Below, piece by piece: positions 10,601 to 20,720 of a stretch of DNA of 37,694 bases. The translations under genes were made by a program, and so were the position numbers. Within the stretch, counting starts at the first letter, position 1; the number at the start of each line of letters is the position of its first letter. Source of the DNA: Acanthaster planci (lineage: Eukaryota > Echinodermata > Asteroidea > Valvatida > Acanthasteridae). Below the pieces are notes generated by a model that was given only the letters and a program-made list of their open reading frames with translations, was not told the origin of the DNA and searched no databases. The stretch spans positions 3,348,178 through 3,385,871 of the forward strand of contig NW_019091380.1 in assembly GCF_001949145.1 (NCBI RefSeq). The letters run 5' to 3'.

Positions 10601-13600
10601 TGTTTTTAAAATTGTTAAATTGTATATCTTGTCCTTTGCAGTGATCCTTTCGTTTTGGAAATGGATTGTTGTGGGTGGAATTATGCCTACTGAAAGATCT
10701 TGATGACGTAGAGGAAAACTTTTTTTTGGTCAAATTGCATTTCAAGCTGTGACCAGAATCTCTGATTTTGACAGAGCATGTCCTAGTGTTGTTGAAGCAT
10801 CCTTTAACCAGCACTGTCATCAGACACTGTCACACAATGCAGCCCTTGACAAATTGTACATGATACACATTAATTGCTGTGGTAATCCTCAACCTACTGG
10901 ACTTTCCGAACTTTGACATCGCTTCCTTCATTGCTTTCATCTCCAGCTCTGAGTCAGTTCCAAAATTTTACTGAGGGAACCGAATGCAAATTCTTCATAC
11001 CTGGGCCTCTTAGGCAGAAAAGAAAAATGCTGCATGAAGCAGAAGGCCTCAAATCAGGGAAATGAATTCATAAAAAATGAAGCTGAAAATGAAGACAGAA
11101 CTGAGATTTGGACTCCCCTCCCCCCAGTAGCGAAGTCAGGGTTGTTTGCTGTGAAAGAATTTTGTGGCCTAACATGATTTCTAAGCTAAGACTGCGGGTA
11201 CATCATGAATGGCCTGTATTTTGTGGAGTTGCCAAGCATACACATGTTGCTCTGCAGAACACTGAAAAAACTCGGAGAGTGAAGGGGTATTGTTCACCAA
11301 GATATCGCTTACTGCATCTTACCTTCTACCGCTCCCCTGCTGCTGCTTAGCAAGTGGATTTGCCTTGCATATTTTCAATTGTATGTGGTTTCAAGTCCTG
11401 CTTTAATTGAATACATCCAGGGCTTGTGCTTCAATGCACTCTGACCTTCTGTGTATAAATTTGCACCATTTTGGAGGCTGAAATTGAGAGAGTATTCTTA
11501 AATGCAAGATGGCATATGGAACAAATGTTTGAGGCTGTGGTGACATGGAAAGCCCCTCCCTTTGATGCACACCATTCATTCAGTGTCGGTGCCATATCAT
11601 TGTTTTCAGATGAGCTTGTGCTCAAAACGGAAAAACAAATAGGCTACGAGTTGGACATTTAGCAGCACCATGGAGAGTGCATCAAGGGACATCGGGGGGC
11701 TCTGTGTGCCAAAGTAAGGCCCCCTCCCTTGCCAAGCAATCCTCGTAGAGGCTATAGAAACTTGCTAGGAAACGTAACCCTTTACTGATGTCTCACTCAC
11801 CTGTTGTGTCTGTCATGATCTCCTTCCCTCCTTGGCATGAGGCTGCTGCTTTCTGCTTGCCCCCTCCTCATTCTCAAAAAATAAAAGCCAAAGCCCCAGA
11901 CCCTTGTTAAAATTTACTTTGCAAACACCACACCATAACTTTTTATCTGTGTCAAGTTTTTTTTCTTTACCATTGTCAACAGTGGAACTCAAGTTTGCTG
12001 CTCCTTTATGACATCAGCATGGAAAGATCATTTAAGTTGGTTTGGGATTGGATTCAATTTTCTTCCCAAGTCACTTTTGCTTTGCTTGTGTAAATTCAGT
12101 GCATGGCTCAGCACAATATTCCCTAAGTAGAGCCACTGATTTTCTGCGATCGCGGAAAACGGACGAAATTTGTGGAATCAACACTTTGAAACGGAATCCA
12201 CTGCTTGAAAAGGAACTTGCAAAATTTCCCTCTAAGAATGGCCTAAAAAGTAAAGAAAACTTTCTGCAAAGTACTAAAAAATAAATGCCTACTGAAGCCT
12301 TTTCAAATGCTTGCTTTTAATGAATGAATTATGCTGAAAACATGCCAAATTGCACCCAATCCACTACATATATGATTGAGCTGTCATTGCCCCGCGCCGG
12401 TGCCCTGCAAGCGGGTGTGAGCCCCATGCGTGCAGCGGCAGCCGGCACACAGCGCAGCGGTACAGTACATTGGCCGTTCACGCACGCATTCGTATTAGCA
12501 ATGAAATCAAGGCGCAAACAAGTTCTTATTCACACATTATGACGATTGTACACGTAGGGAAATTAGTCTGTGAATTCGCATGGACGCCTTGAGACAAGGC
12601 TAGTACCGCATGGCAAAGCTTTGTGTACCATAGCTGAATGGACCCTCAGAAGTGTTCAATAAAGAGTGAAGTTTTCAGTCACAAACATACATTTTAAGGC
12701 TCAGATTTAATGTTAACTTTCTGAATTTTGTCCCACGACCACCAAATGAAATGGCTGGTCGATGTCCAACATTAACATATTGTGATCAACGACTGTTACA
12801 TGCAAGACCTCTGTGACTTCACTGTACATGTACATGTATGTAATCTGATTTCATACACGAGGAGTGGCACATGAATTGTCCGTTGGTTAATCCTAGCAAG
12901 ATTTTGGCGATCACGCGCCGGTGGGAAATCAAGGGATGGGGTGTGCAGTATTTATTGTCTGGATTCGTTTTTCAAGTTTCACGACAAAAGTTATAAGAAA
13001 AGTTGGAAACATTGCAGAGTATTTCCAAACAGTATTGTTATTTTTGTTTCTTTTTATTCTGTTTTTTTGAGGGGGCGATGTGGTTGGGCAAATGGTTTCC
13101 ATGCATAGTTTAAAACTTGCTCTCCTATTTCATGCTTATGAGTATAAAATGGAATTTGAATTTCTGAAGCGGAATTCGGGATTTGGCGAAATGGAAAATA
13201 TGCATTTTTGAAAAGGAAAATCATTGGCTCTACCTATTAGGAAAGAAATTGTATGACAGAAAGTTGCGTTAAAGTGTATTTCACATATCCAAAATATTTG
13301 ATGATCGAATATTTGAATATTCATATGCAAAATTCATGAAAAGGAAGAATTTTCTTTTGTTCAAATGAGAAAAAAATGCACAGTGGTGGCTTGTTTTAAG
13401 CAGATTCAAATGAAAAGCAACAGATTAATATACCAAAGTGAAAAAGTGAATTATTCATTAAAAAATTCAAAAGGAATAAAAATTTCAACTGGGGCAAGAA
13501 GTATTATTTGTCTGTTAAATCTTGCTAAATCATGGTTGGAGAAGTGAGAAGCTATCATAATGATTATTAATGTACAATTGTGTGCATTTGTGTGCAACTG

Positions 13601-15531
13601 ATTTCGTATGCAGTTTGTTCATCAACAATATGCCAGTCGGTAAAACCGAATATTTGGATATTCAATCGAATTGAAGTTCAAATATTTGAATAGTGAGTTA
13701 CCTGAATTGACTCGGCTCCAATTTCACACATACGGAACATTAAAAAGGACATGTTCATGTACTGTGCAACGGATCAGTGCACAAACACTACCCACTCTGA
13801 TTCTTCAGTTTTCTGCGTAGTGGTTGATTTTTGGAGGGTCCAGAAAGGTTCCCTCACAAAATTTCATGTGAAGTTATGGTTAATGACAGATTCTGTCACA
13901 CACTTCTGCTGAAGTACCTTACACAGGGATGCTGCATGTTTGTGCTCATTCAGTCGAAAGTTGGTCACTGGCTCTCAGCACCTTTCTTATATATGCACTC
14001 ACATGCCTTGTGCACCCTTTTGTCAGTTCTATGACTCCCAGTTCCTGTATGGATTTTCATTGATTACATTTTACTACATGCATGCTCGTGGCAAGTGCAT
14101 GCAACCTGCAAGTTGCCCCAAGTGTAGACCCTTGGCAGGACAAGAGTTGGTGTCTGTATCTGTATTCCCAATGATGGGATGACAACACCAGCTCTTACAG
14201 CTGTGGCTGTCAAGCTCTATGCAATGGTCATTTTAAATTCAGTGAGTGGAGTGCTCTGGTTATAGACCACTCTCTTTTTTTGGGGGTAACTTGTAAGGGC
14301 GGCCAGAGTTTGCAGAAATGTCGCCCATTGGTTGGTTTTCGATTTCCCCTCAGATTTGTTCGAAATGGACATCTGTCCTAGTGAGATTAAACACCGTTGT
14401 ATATAACATGTATTATTATCTGTAGTTCTGATACGGGGGGGGGTAGCTGCGTGGGATTTTTAACACCGTGTATTATTGTTTTACTTTTGTACCAATGGCC
14501 AGCCATAGTTTTAGCAGCTACATGTACTTGACTGCAAAGTCAAAAGAACCTACCCTATGACATGCTTTTGTGACTTGGCAATACTTGGCATTCAGCCTCA
14601 AACTAACCTTTTCTTTTTGTAAGTGATCATAATTGCACTGACATTGGACCCACGGTTAACCTGCAGCCTTGTCAGAATGAATGTATTCAAAAGTTTATCG
14701 CCCACTTGCCTGACTCACGTGACCCATCTTGCAAAGGGTAGTTTTATTGAATGCATTTTAGGTGTCTTCTTTGAGTGCATTACAAAGTGACAATTGACTC
14801 TTTGAAATAATAGAATTGTATCACTTGGCCCAATTTCGTGGCTCTGCCATCAGCTTGCCAAAATTCTGTACTTATGATTAGCATGTTAATATTGTGGCCA
14901 AGTTAAGGGCAGAATAGGCAAAAACTCAAGTTGGACTGTTTTTGCAGGTCACTCTCGAGATGGTTAATTTTTTTTTTAACTCTAGAGGGCTCAGAACAGA
15001 AATACATTGTGAACAAGTATTGGATCTGATCATTGAAGAATTTTCTATGAAGTACGTAACCAAATGAATTTACAGTGTGCGGAATTCGGTTGGTTACAAT
15101 ATCATGAGTTAGTGAGGAAATTTGAGTTGTGCATGGGTAAATCCTGTATTGACTAAAGGATTTTGTGCTTACTCAGTATAACATGAAGGTTTTATGCTAA
15201 CGTTGTAAGTTGACAATGTTGATCATAAGCACAGAATTGTGTGGGCAGCCATACCATGAAATGTATACCCAGCAAGAAATGAGACCGAGGGGTACCCCCC
15301 CAACATGTCCAATCCCTATACACATTCCAGACTATTGTAACTTAANNNNNNNNNNNNNNNNNNNNNNNNNNNNNNNNNNNNNNNNNNNTGGGGTCAAGTG
15401 ATCACAAGAATGTGCCTACCCCTGATTACAATCATTTCCACCTTCCTTTTGTTCTCTTACTTTGCCCTGATCTGTCTTCCATTCACCCCTCCACAGTTCT
15501 GCAAGGCAAGAAGCTGTCATTACCAGCATAA
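7555..15531 (+). CDS. KDELR: KDEL receptor (ER lumen protein-retaining receptor), complete, 4 coding exons
   Basis: The coding exons are 7555-7645, 8602-8861, 10239-10491 and 15497-15531, with GT-AG junctions and phases 1, 0 and 1. They give 212 residues, the same length as vertebrate KDELR2. The protein is the seven-helix Golgi/ER-Golgi receptor that binds the C-terminal KDEL/HDEL signal of escaped ER residents at acidic pH and returns them in COPI vesicles. The frame begins [16 protein letters not shown] and ends [11 protein letters not shown], with the lysine pair used for retrograde sorting. Ligand-pocket and proton-sensing residues of the family are present: R5, H12, R47, E127, Y158, R169 and D193. 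It matches the three vertebrate paralogues about equally, so it is probably the single pre-duplication orthologue. The gene is convergent with the RNF216-like gene. An assembly gap lies in the last intron but does not touch coding sequence. Confidence 0.98.
7646..8601 (+). other. KDELR intron 1
   Basis: The intron (956 bp) runs from GTGAGA to TTTACAG. It contains a short perfect palindrome at 8297-8357; nothing else is recognised. Confidence 0.9.
8297..8357. repeat. Perfect 19-bp inverted repeat with TTTAACCCTAAC ends
   Basis: The arms 8297-8315 (tttaaccctaacactcctc) and 8339-8357 are exact reverse complements around a 23-base loop containing ttcacctgttggagg. The loop and inner arm resemble an element in the RNF216-like locus at 31256-31320, suggesting a dispersed palindromic family. 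Confidence 0.8.
8602..8861 (+). CDS. KDELR: KDELR exon 2
   Basis: It encodes residues 31-117, from [20 protein letters not shown] (with R47 of the ligand pocket) through the highly conserved [20 protein letters not shown] and ending FTPLE. The acceptor is tttacag|GTATTTC and the donor CTCGAG|GTAAAG, phase 0. Confidence 0.97.
8862..10238 (+). other. KDELR intron 2
   Basis: The intron (1377 bp) holds a repeat cluster at 9111-9520. The remainder is unremarkable AT-rich sequence. The open frame running into exon 3 from 10071 is intronic read-through. Confidence 0.9.
9111..9520. repeat. Foldback repeat cluster (TAACCCTAACCC ends, CAATCCTCCAAAATCC units)
   Basis: The left end attaaccctaaccc (9111-9124) faces gggttagggctaaccc (9505-9520). 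CAATCCTCCAAAATCCT-type units occur near 9153 and 9450, with an inverted copy near 9481. The inner pair cctccaaaatccttt / aaaggattttggagg forms a tight hairpin around a 10-base loop. The arms are imperfect, as in a decayed foldback element of the same family as 8297-8357. Confidence 0.6.
10239..10491 (+). CDS. KDELR: KDELR exon 3
   Basis: It encodes residues 118-201 plus one base: [20 protein letters not shown] (E127), then the helices with Y158, R169 ([12 protein letters not shown]) and D193 ([12 protein letters not shown]). The acceptor is ttggctcag|ATC and the donor ACAAAAG|GTAGGC, phase 1. Confidence 0.97.
10492..15496 (+). other. KDELR intron 3 (contains assembly gap)
   Basis: A 5-kb intron with no supported gene. 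It holds a GC/CpG-rich patch (about 12385-12500), an ACATGTACATGTATG motif near 12823-12838, palindromic GAATATTTGAATATTC-like strings near 13300-13325 and 13650-13690, G runs near 14285 and 14435, and the N gap at 15346-15388. Confidence 0.85.
15346..15388. other. Assembly gap (43 Ns)
   Basis: A run of 43 N characters. It falls within the last KDELR intron and does not interrupt the reading frame. The true gap length may differ. Confidence 0.99.
15497..15531 (+). CDS. KDELR: KDELR exon 4 (last coding exon)
   Basis: After ccctccacag the exon completes Val202 and encodes [10 protein letters not shown] and a TAA stop at 15529-15531. This is the almost invariant receptor C-terminus, with the KK pair required for COPI-dependent retrieval. 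Confidence 0.97.
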
Positions 15532-16236
15532 ATCTCTGACCATCGCAGCATGTCTTCGCCAAGCAGGCTGATTTGGCTCAACTGTAGTAGACTGTCGTCT
15601 GAGATCTTCACATGGTCACTTTATATTCAAACGTAAATTCTGGATTATCTTTTTGTCAACTTCTCTTTCATTTTGTAGTTGTAAAGTCACTTGCCAGCTT
15701 ATTCTCTGTCATGTCTGTTGTGTTTAATTGTGAGTTAAGCATATGGTGCCTTTATATGTAAATGGTTTTAACAGATTTTGGTGTTTGTCGGCGGAAAAAA
15801 TGGTTTGTCTGAACACTAAAGAAGTGACACCCCACAACAAAGATATTTAAGACCCCTGTAAGCTATGCACCTCCAGCAGAAGAACCCCCTCATTGGTTGA
15901 AAAGAGCCATGTTAGTCGGGAATCTTATTTTGTTGGTAGTGATGCGACCGTAAAGCGTGCATTACCTAGTCGTTCATGAACTAGCGAAGTTCAGTTCTGA
16001 CCAAAGAAGCCTCCGTTGCTTCAAGAAAATTGTATGCTCTCTTGGTCCAGCTCGTCTCATAGGCCTTCAATGTAAAATTCACAATGCCATTGTTACAAAA
16101 TTAATTTACTCCAAGAAAACATGACAAACTTAATTTACTCCTATACAATGTACAAGTAGTGCTTTGTGTTTCTGGACTACAGGAGTATGACTGAAGAATG
16201 AAATCTTCAGATGTCACACAAGGATAATTTCTAACC

Positions 16237-16242
16237 AATAAA
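16237..16242 (+). terminator. Candidate KDELR poly(A) signal AATAAA
   Basis: This is a canonical AATAAA on the + strand about 700 bases after the KDELR stop codon. Another lies at 17898-17903. Which one is used cannot be told from sequence. Confidence 0.3.
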
Positions 16243-18390
16243 GCTGGTAAAATGAGACTTATTTAGGGAAAGTCTTGCCATCTGAAACTCTGACGACTGT
16301 ATTACTTTGTATTTATTTGTACAGAAAATGGCTACGAGAATGAGATCAGATAAATACAAGCAGTAATACTAATTTCTGCCAATCATCCAATTTAATTCAT
16401 TTCCAACGAGTTTGGGCAAGAGTTGATACGCACTGAATTTTGATTGACCCAAAAACCAGTGTTATGATTATTTCCACTAAAATAACAAATTTCACTAACC
16501 AGCTTTGCCTGCAAAATGTATTTAAATGTGCTTTGAGGCTATGGTAAGAAGTTTAAATAACTTGGATGCTGGCAAAATGTTGCATGGCAAGACTTGAATT
16601 TTAAAGGGAGTTCAGTGAGAATGTACAAGAATATCAAGGGGTACAGAATAATGGGCTTAAGTATTGTATTTTGCTTCCTGTACTGTACATACTTTGAGTA
16701 GGAAACGATATTCTTTTTCATAGTTACAGAGTCCATGTGCTCAAAAAAGGCAATTCTTTCCCACAAGTTTAAAATATGTCATCACATTACTTCAACTTTT
16801 AAAAGTATTGGCTATTTGTACATTTCTTTGTGAGGGATTTGTAAAGGTTGGGGTTAGATCTTTGTGCACCTGAAAGGATATTGGTTTTTCTCTTTGTTAA
16901 CTGTTGAAAACTCATGACCCAGCAGGAAGAAAAAACAGAATACAAGAGATCTCGCTGGAAACTTGTCATTTTATTACATTATTGATTAGAAAAGAATTCT
17001 CTTTACGAATGTTCTACAGATCTGTCGGAAGTAGCATGCAGTGTACACACCTGTGTTGATGTCACTTGCTCCAAATGTTGCGGAAAGTTTTCTGATTATT
17101 GTAATTTTTTGTTTGTGCTTTTATAGCCTTGATGTATGCATTACAGTCCAGCCATCAGTGTCTAGGCACTGTATTTACAGTAGTTGTCTTTATTTTTACT
17201 TGCAGAGTTAAAGTAGAGAATTAGTTTGAATTAAGTTTTGCTTTATCTGAGTATTGCAAGGACATTTAGTTAACAATGTACATTGACATGTACCATAAAT
17301 GGGCAGTTCTTGAAGGTTATACGTGTTTTTCAATTCCACAGAACTTCTGACATTGTGACCCTACGTGATGAGCAACTACTAATAATTGGGCTTTTTTTCC
17401 TGTGCTGAAAACAAAATTGATTTGTCACAAAATAAGTTTTTACAAGTAAGCATGTACATGTAACATTGAACATGTGTAAAGGTTTGTGTGTTACTGTCAC
17501 AACCTGTTATTATAGCATCATTTAAGATAGAAATTGGAAATTCAATAGCTTATTACAACAGACTTGTTAAATGAACAAAAACATGAAGTTTGACCCCAAG
17601 GTCAAGCACTGATCTTGGAAATTGACGGATTGCAAGTGACCAATGCTGTGTTGTGTTCTCTCAATACGTAAATGTAGCAGTGACAACAGGAAAGGATTAC
17701 TAAAAGTTTACACTGAACATGATCAATGTACATCATGAAATTTTGTTCAGACGATAAGGTGTACCATTAAAATGGAACTTTTTATTTTGGAACCAGATCA
17801 TTACATCTTTCATTATTGTAGTCTACCTTTCTATATTGAAGCCATATCTCATACTTAGTTTAATTTCCAAAGCAACAATGCTGTCACAAATGTAGGGAAT
17901 AAAAGTTGAAAATGTTAAATGGCATCAAGAAAAAACCCAACAGCCAAGTAACTTTTGGGTGTTGAAACATCACTTCCCGTATTCCCACCAGTCAATAATT
18001 GTTATTTTTACCTGTGTCTTAAACTCTTTGCAATATTTTCCTCACCTGAAAGTTTTGAAATTAATCTAATGACAAATATCTCGGTCCATTGCTGCACAGC
18101 AAATTGCATGGTGCAGACAGATTCAGTGTGATTGTGTTGGGCGTACATGCCTTATGTTACTTGAAAGCAATTGCTACATGTTTTCAAAAACATTTCTGTA
18201 GGGAAAAATCTGCATGTGCCTTCATATATTCAGCACAATATGTGGCAAAGGGGGACCCCCCAATACACAAGCCACTACCCTAAGACTATTTTGCCTACTG
18301 CACCCCTACCCCCAGAAATCTGAAAGGAATTCCAAAAATTCTGTCCACACAAAAGAAGACACAGTGGGAGGGGTCCCCTTTGCCACGCCC

Positions 18391-18516
18391 ATCGAATGTG
18401 TCTTGAAGCTCAGCAGCCCTTATGTTGGGGAACATGGGGTTATGCCAGCTGACCATAGATCGAATGTGTCTTGAAGCTCAGCAGTCCTTATGTTGGGGTT
18501 ATGCCAGCTGACCATA
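18391..18516. repeat. Tandem duplication (68-bp and 58-bp copies)
   Basis: Copy 1 (18391-18458) and copy 2 (18459-18516) both run from atcgaatgtgtcttgaagct to tatgccagctgaccata. Copy 2 lacks about 10 bases (aacatgggg area) and has one further substitution (agcagCCc versus agcagTCc). The high identity implies a recent event. Confidence 0.9.
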
Positions 18517-18591
18517 CAGTGCCAGTTGGCAGCGCCCTCTAGAGTTTCTTATCAGTTGTAGACTGAAGTACCACTGGTACCAGTAAATACT

Positions 18592-18651
18592 GGACATTGT
18601 ACCATGTGATAGGACGTTGTGCCATGTGGTGGGACGTTGTACCATGTGTAA
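18592..18651. repeat. Three 20-bp tandem repeats
   Basis: Three consecutive 20-mers read ggacattgtaccatgtgata, ggacgttgtgccatgtggtg and ggacgttgtaccatgtgtaa. A minisatellite seed 75 bp from the preceding tandem duplication. Confidence 0.85.
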
Positions 18652-20554
18652 CTTGTTGCAACATGCATTTCATCAAGTTGTACTTTTGCTACTTGCTGAA
18701 AGAACATTGAATTATGCATGTACTACACCTCTACACATGCATGGTACCTCTTTAGGACTGGTTACTTTTACAGATGAATCCAGCGAGGCTTCACTGGATA
18801 CTTACCCATACCCCCCCCTTTCTAGCAACAAACCCTGTGCTGTGCTTTGTACAGTGACTCCACACATTTAATCACAATGCTTCCTAAATTATTTTGTCAA
18901 GGACCACTGCACATGCCCTGTGACATCATAACCATGGCGACTGCTGCTTAGTCACAAATTTCATGAGGTACAAATTACAGCTGCATGGGTCTGATAGACA
19001 CAGAGAAGATGAATTACAAATTGCACTGTTTAAAAAAAGGGGAAATCTAGTACTAAGGTATGTGTGCATTATGATTGTATAGATTTCATGCATGAATGAC
19101 CTAAGCAAAAGAAAAAAAGGGCCATGTCTGAACCGACTGGCTGGAGGCTGGAAACAAGCCATACACACCCTCATTAAGTCACTAGTTAGTGGCTGTGGCT
19201 ACTTCCTGTATATGTCTCACTGTTAGCCTTAGCCAGTTGATCAGACATGGCCAGAGTACAAACTTTGTTCAGAAGTATGCATTCAGCAGTGCAAAATAAA
19301 CACTACAGTTTTGTCGTTGCAAACCTCAGCTACGTTTCTCTCACGAGCAGACTTTGTGCACATCAAAATGAAAACTAGCGAAGGCTGGCAAACTCTATTT
19401 CCACAGATGTGCTTTGTGTGGGGGAGATACTCTATCATTGTTTTTTCAATGGGATTGCCCTTACACCAACATATATTCATAATACTGTGAATTAAGCTAC
19501 TGAAAAAATTCAGAGGCTCACTCAGGTGGGACCCAAATGCCTGATATCTGATATATCTGATATCTTAGCAGACAGGAGGTTGTGGGTTCTGGTCCCACCC
19601 AAATGAGCTTGTATTATGAATATGCATAAGTGTACGGGCAAAATCCATAATTGAAAAACGAGAAGCCCTGTATTGCACCAACCAGTGCAACGTGCATGCG
19701 AAATGTTCTAGGTTGGCTTTCCTCAGTATGGCTCGCTGTGCCAATCCATACATTCCGTCAACTTGATCCCTATAGTTCAAGATCAAAGCTATATATCTTA
19801 TTAATACAGACATATAATTAACAGGATACACCCAACAAAAGAACTGAAGTTAAAATGCCTTCAGGATTTAGCAAAGAATATGAAGATACATGCTGGCTTC
19901 ACTCCCCTAACAATTCGGAGGAAATTGAATCTAAAGGGAATAAACTGTGCAAGTATACGTTGCTGTATGTCATTTGTTGGGGACTGTGAGTACATTTCTG
20001 GAACACACCTAGGACTTCAAGAATTACATCAGAGGACGACAAGTCCTCAATTTACCCAAAGTTGTTCTCACTAGCAGAATGTGTACTAATCCAACGAAAA
20101 GGGAAAAGCCCAAACAAAAGGACAAACAAAACAAGTCAACATAGGCCCTTGGTGTACATTTTAAACAAGTAACCAGGCCAATAACTCATACTGGGGTTAT
20201 CGACCTGGTGGGCACTTCATAACATCCTCACAATGATTGTGTCTTCACAACTGATAACGTATGTCAGGTGTGTGGTCACCACAACTCCTGAATTCATCTG
20301 CCCCCATTAAACTCAAGTGATTTTGCATCAAGGCACTTTCAGCATATACACGGATAGTGTGTCCTGACAGGCCATGAAGTAATAAAAGTGAATAATACAA
20401 TATACCATTTAACTCATACCTGTACTAAGTAATGAATGGAACAATTCCCCAGCCTGTGGGAAGAAAGGAGTAAACATTTTGCCACTGATCTTTGTTTTCC
20501 CTTGATCCTGACACCCACAGAGTCCTACAGAATCCAACCATAGGCAATTCCTCG

Positions 20555-20560
20555 TTTAAT
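20555..20560 (-). terminator. Candidate RNF216-like poly(A) signal (ATTAAA)
   Basis: The minus strand reads ATTAAA about 90 bases after the RNF216-like stop codon at 20650. No AATAAA was noticed on this strand within the next several hundred bases. ATTAAA is the common variant, but there is no direct support for its use. Confidence 0.25.
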
Positions 20561-20649
20561 GTTCTTGCTCTGAGCTGTTAATGAAATGTGGTTCCTGTGA
20601 CCAATGTAAATGGCAAGAGATGTCCGGGCGATAACCAGCCTGATGGTTA

Positions 20650-20720
20650 TCAGATGACACGTGGTTTCTTAGCCTCTGGAGCAAAGTCCATCAGAGCCAA
20701 ATGATCACGAGAATCTCTCA
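20650..20720 (-). CDS. RNF216: RNF216-like last coding exon
   Basis: After a good acceptor (tccttttatgacag) the exon completes a Val and reads [12 protein letters not shown], then [10 protein letters not shown] and TGA (stop 20650-20652). The tail is short and basic at its end. Human RNF216 instead has a long Pro-rich tail here. The phase fits the preceding donor. Confidence 0.85.

Larger units (their letters stand above)
15532..20649. other. 3' UTRs and tail-to-tail intergenic space
   Basis: No coding exon is supported between the two convergent stop codons. The left part presumably contains the KDELR 3' UTR and the right end the RNF216-like 3' UTR. Within it are a 59-68-bp tandem duplication (18391-18516), a 20-bp triple repeat (18592-18651) and a decayed tRNA-like sequence near 19505-19605. 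Confidence 0.7.

Noticed and set aside
12329-12542. Two overlapping open frames in a CpG-rich patch
   Set aside because: The GC peak explains the absence of stops; no protein similarity and no splice sites; probably repeat-derived.
19505-19605. tRNA-like T-arm (gtgggttctggtcccac)
   Set aside because: Only the T-arm pairs; there is no acceptor stem or anticodon arm, so not a tRNA gene. At most a decayed SINE.
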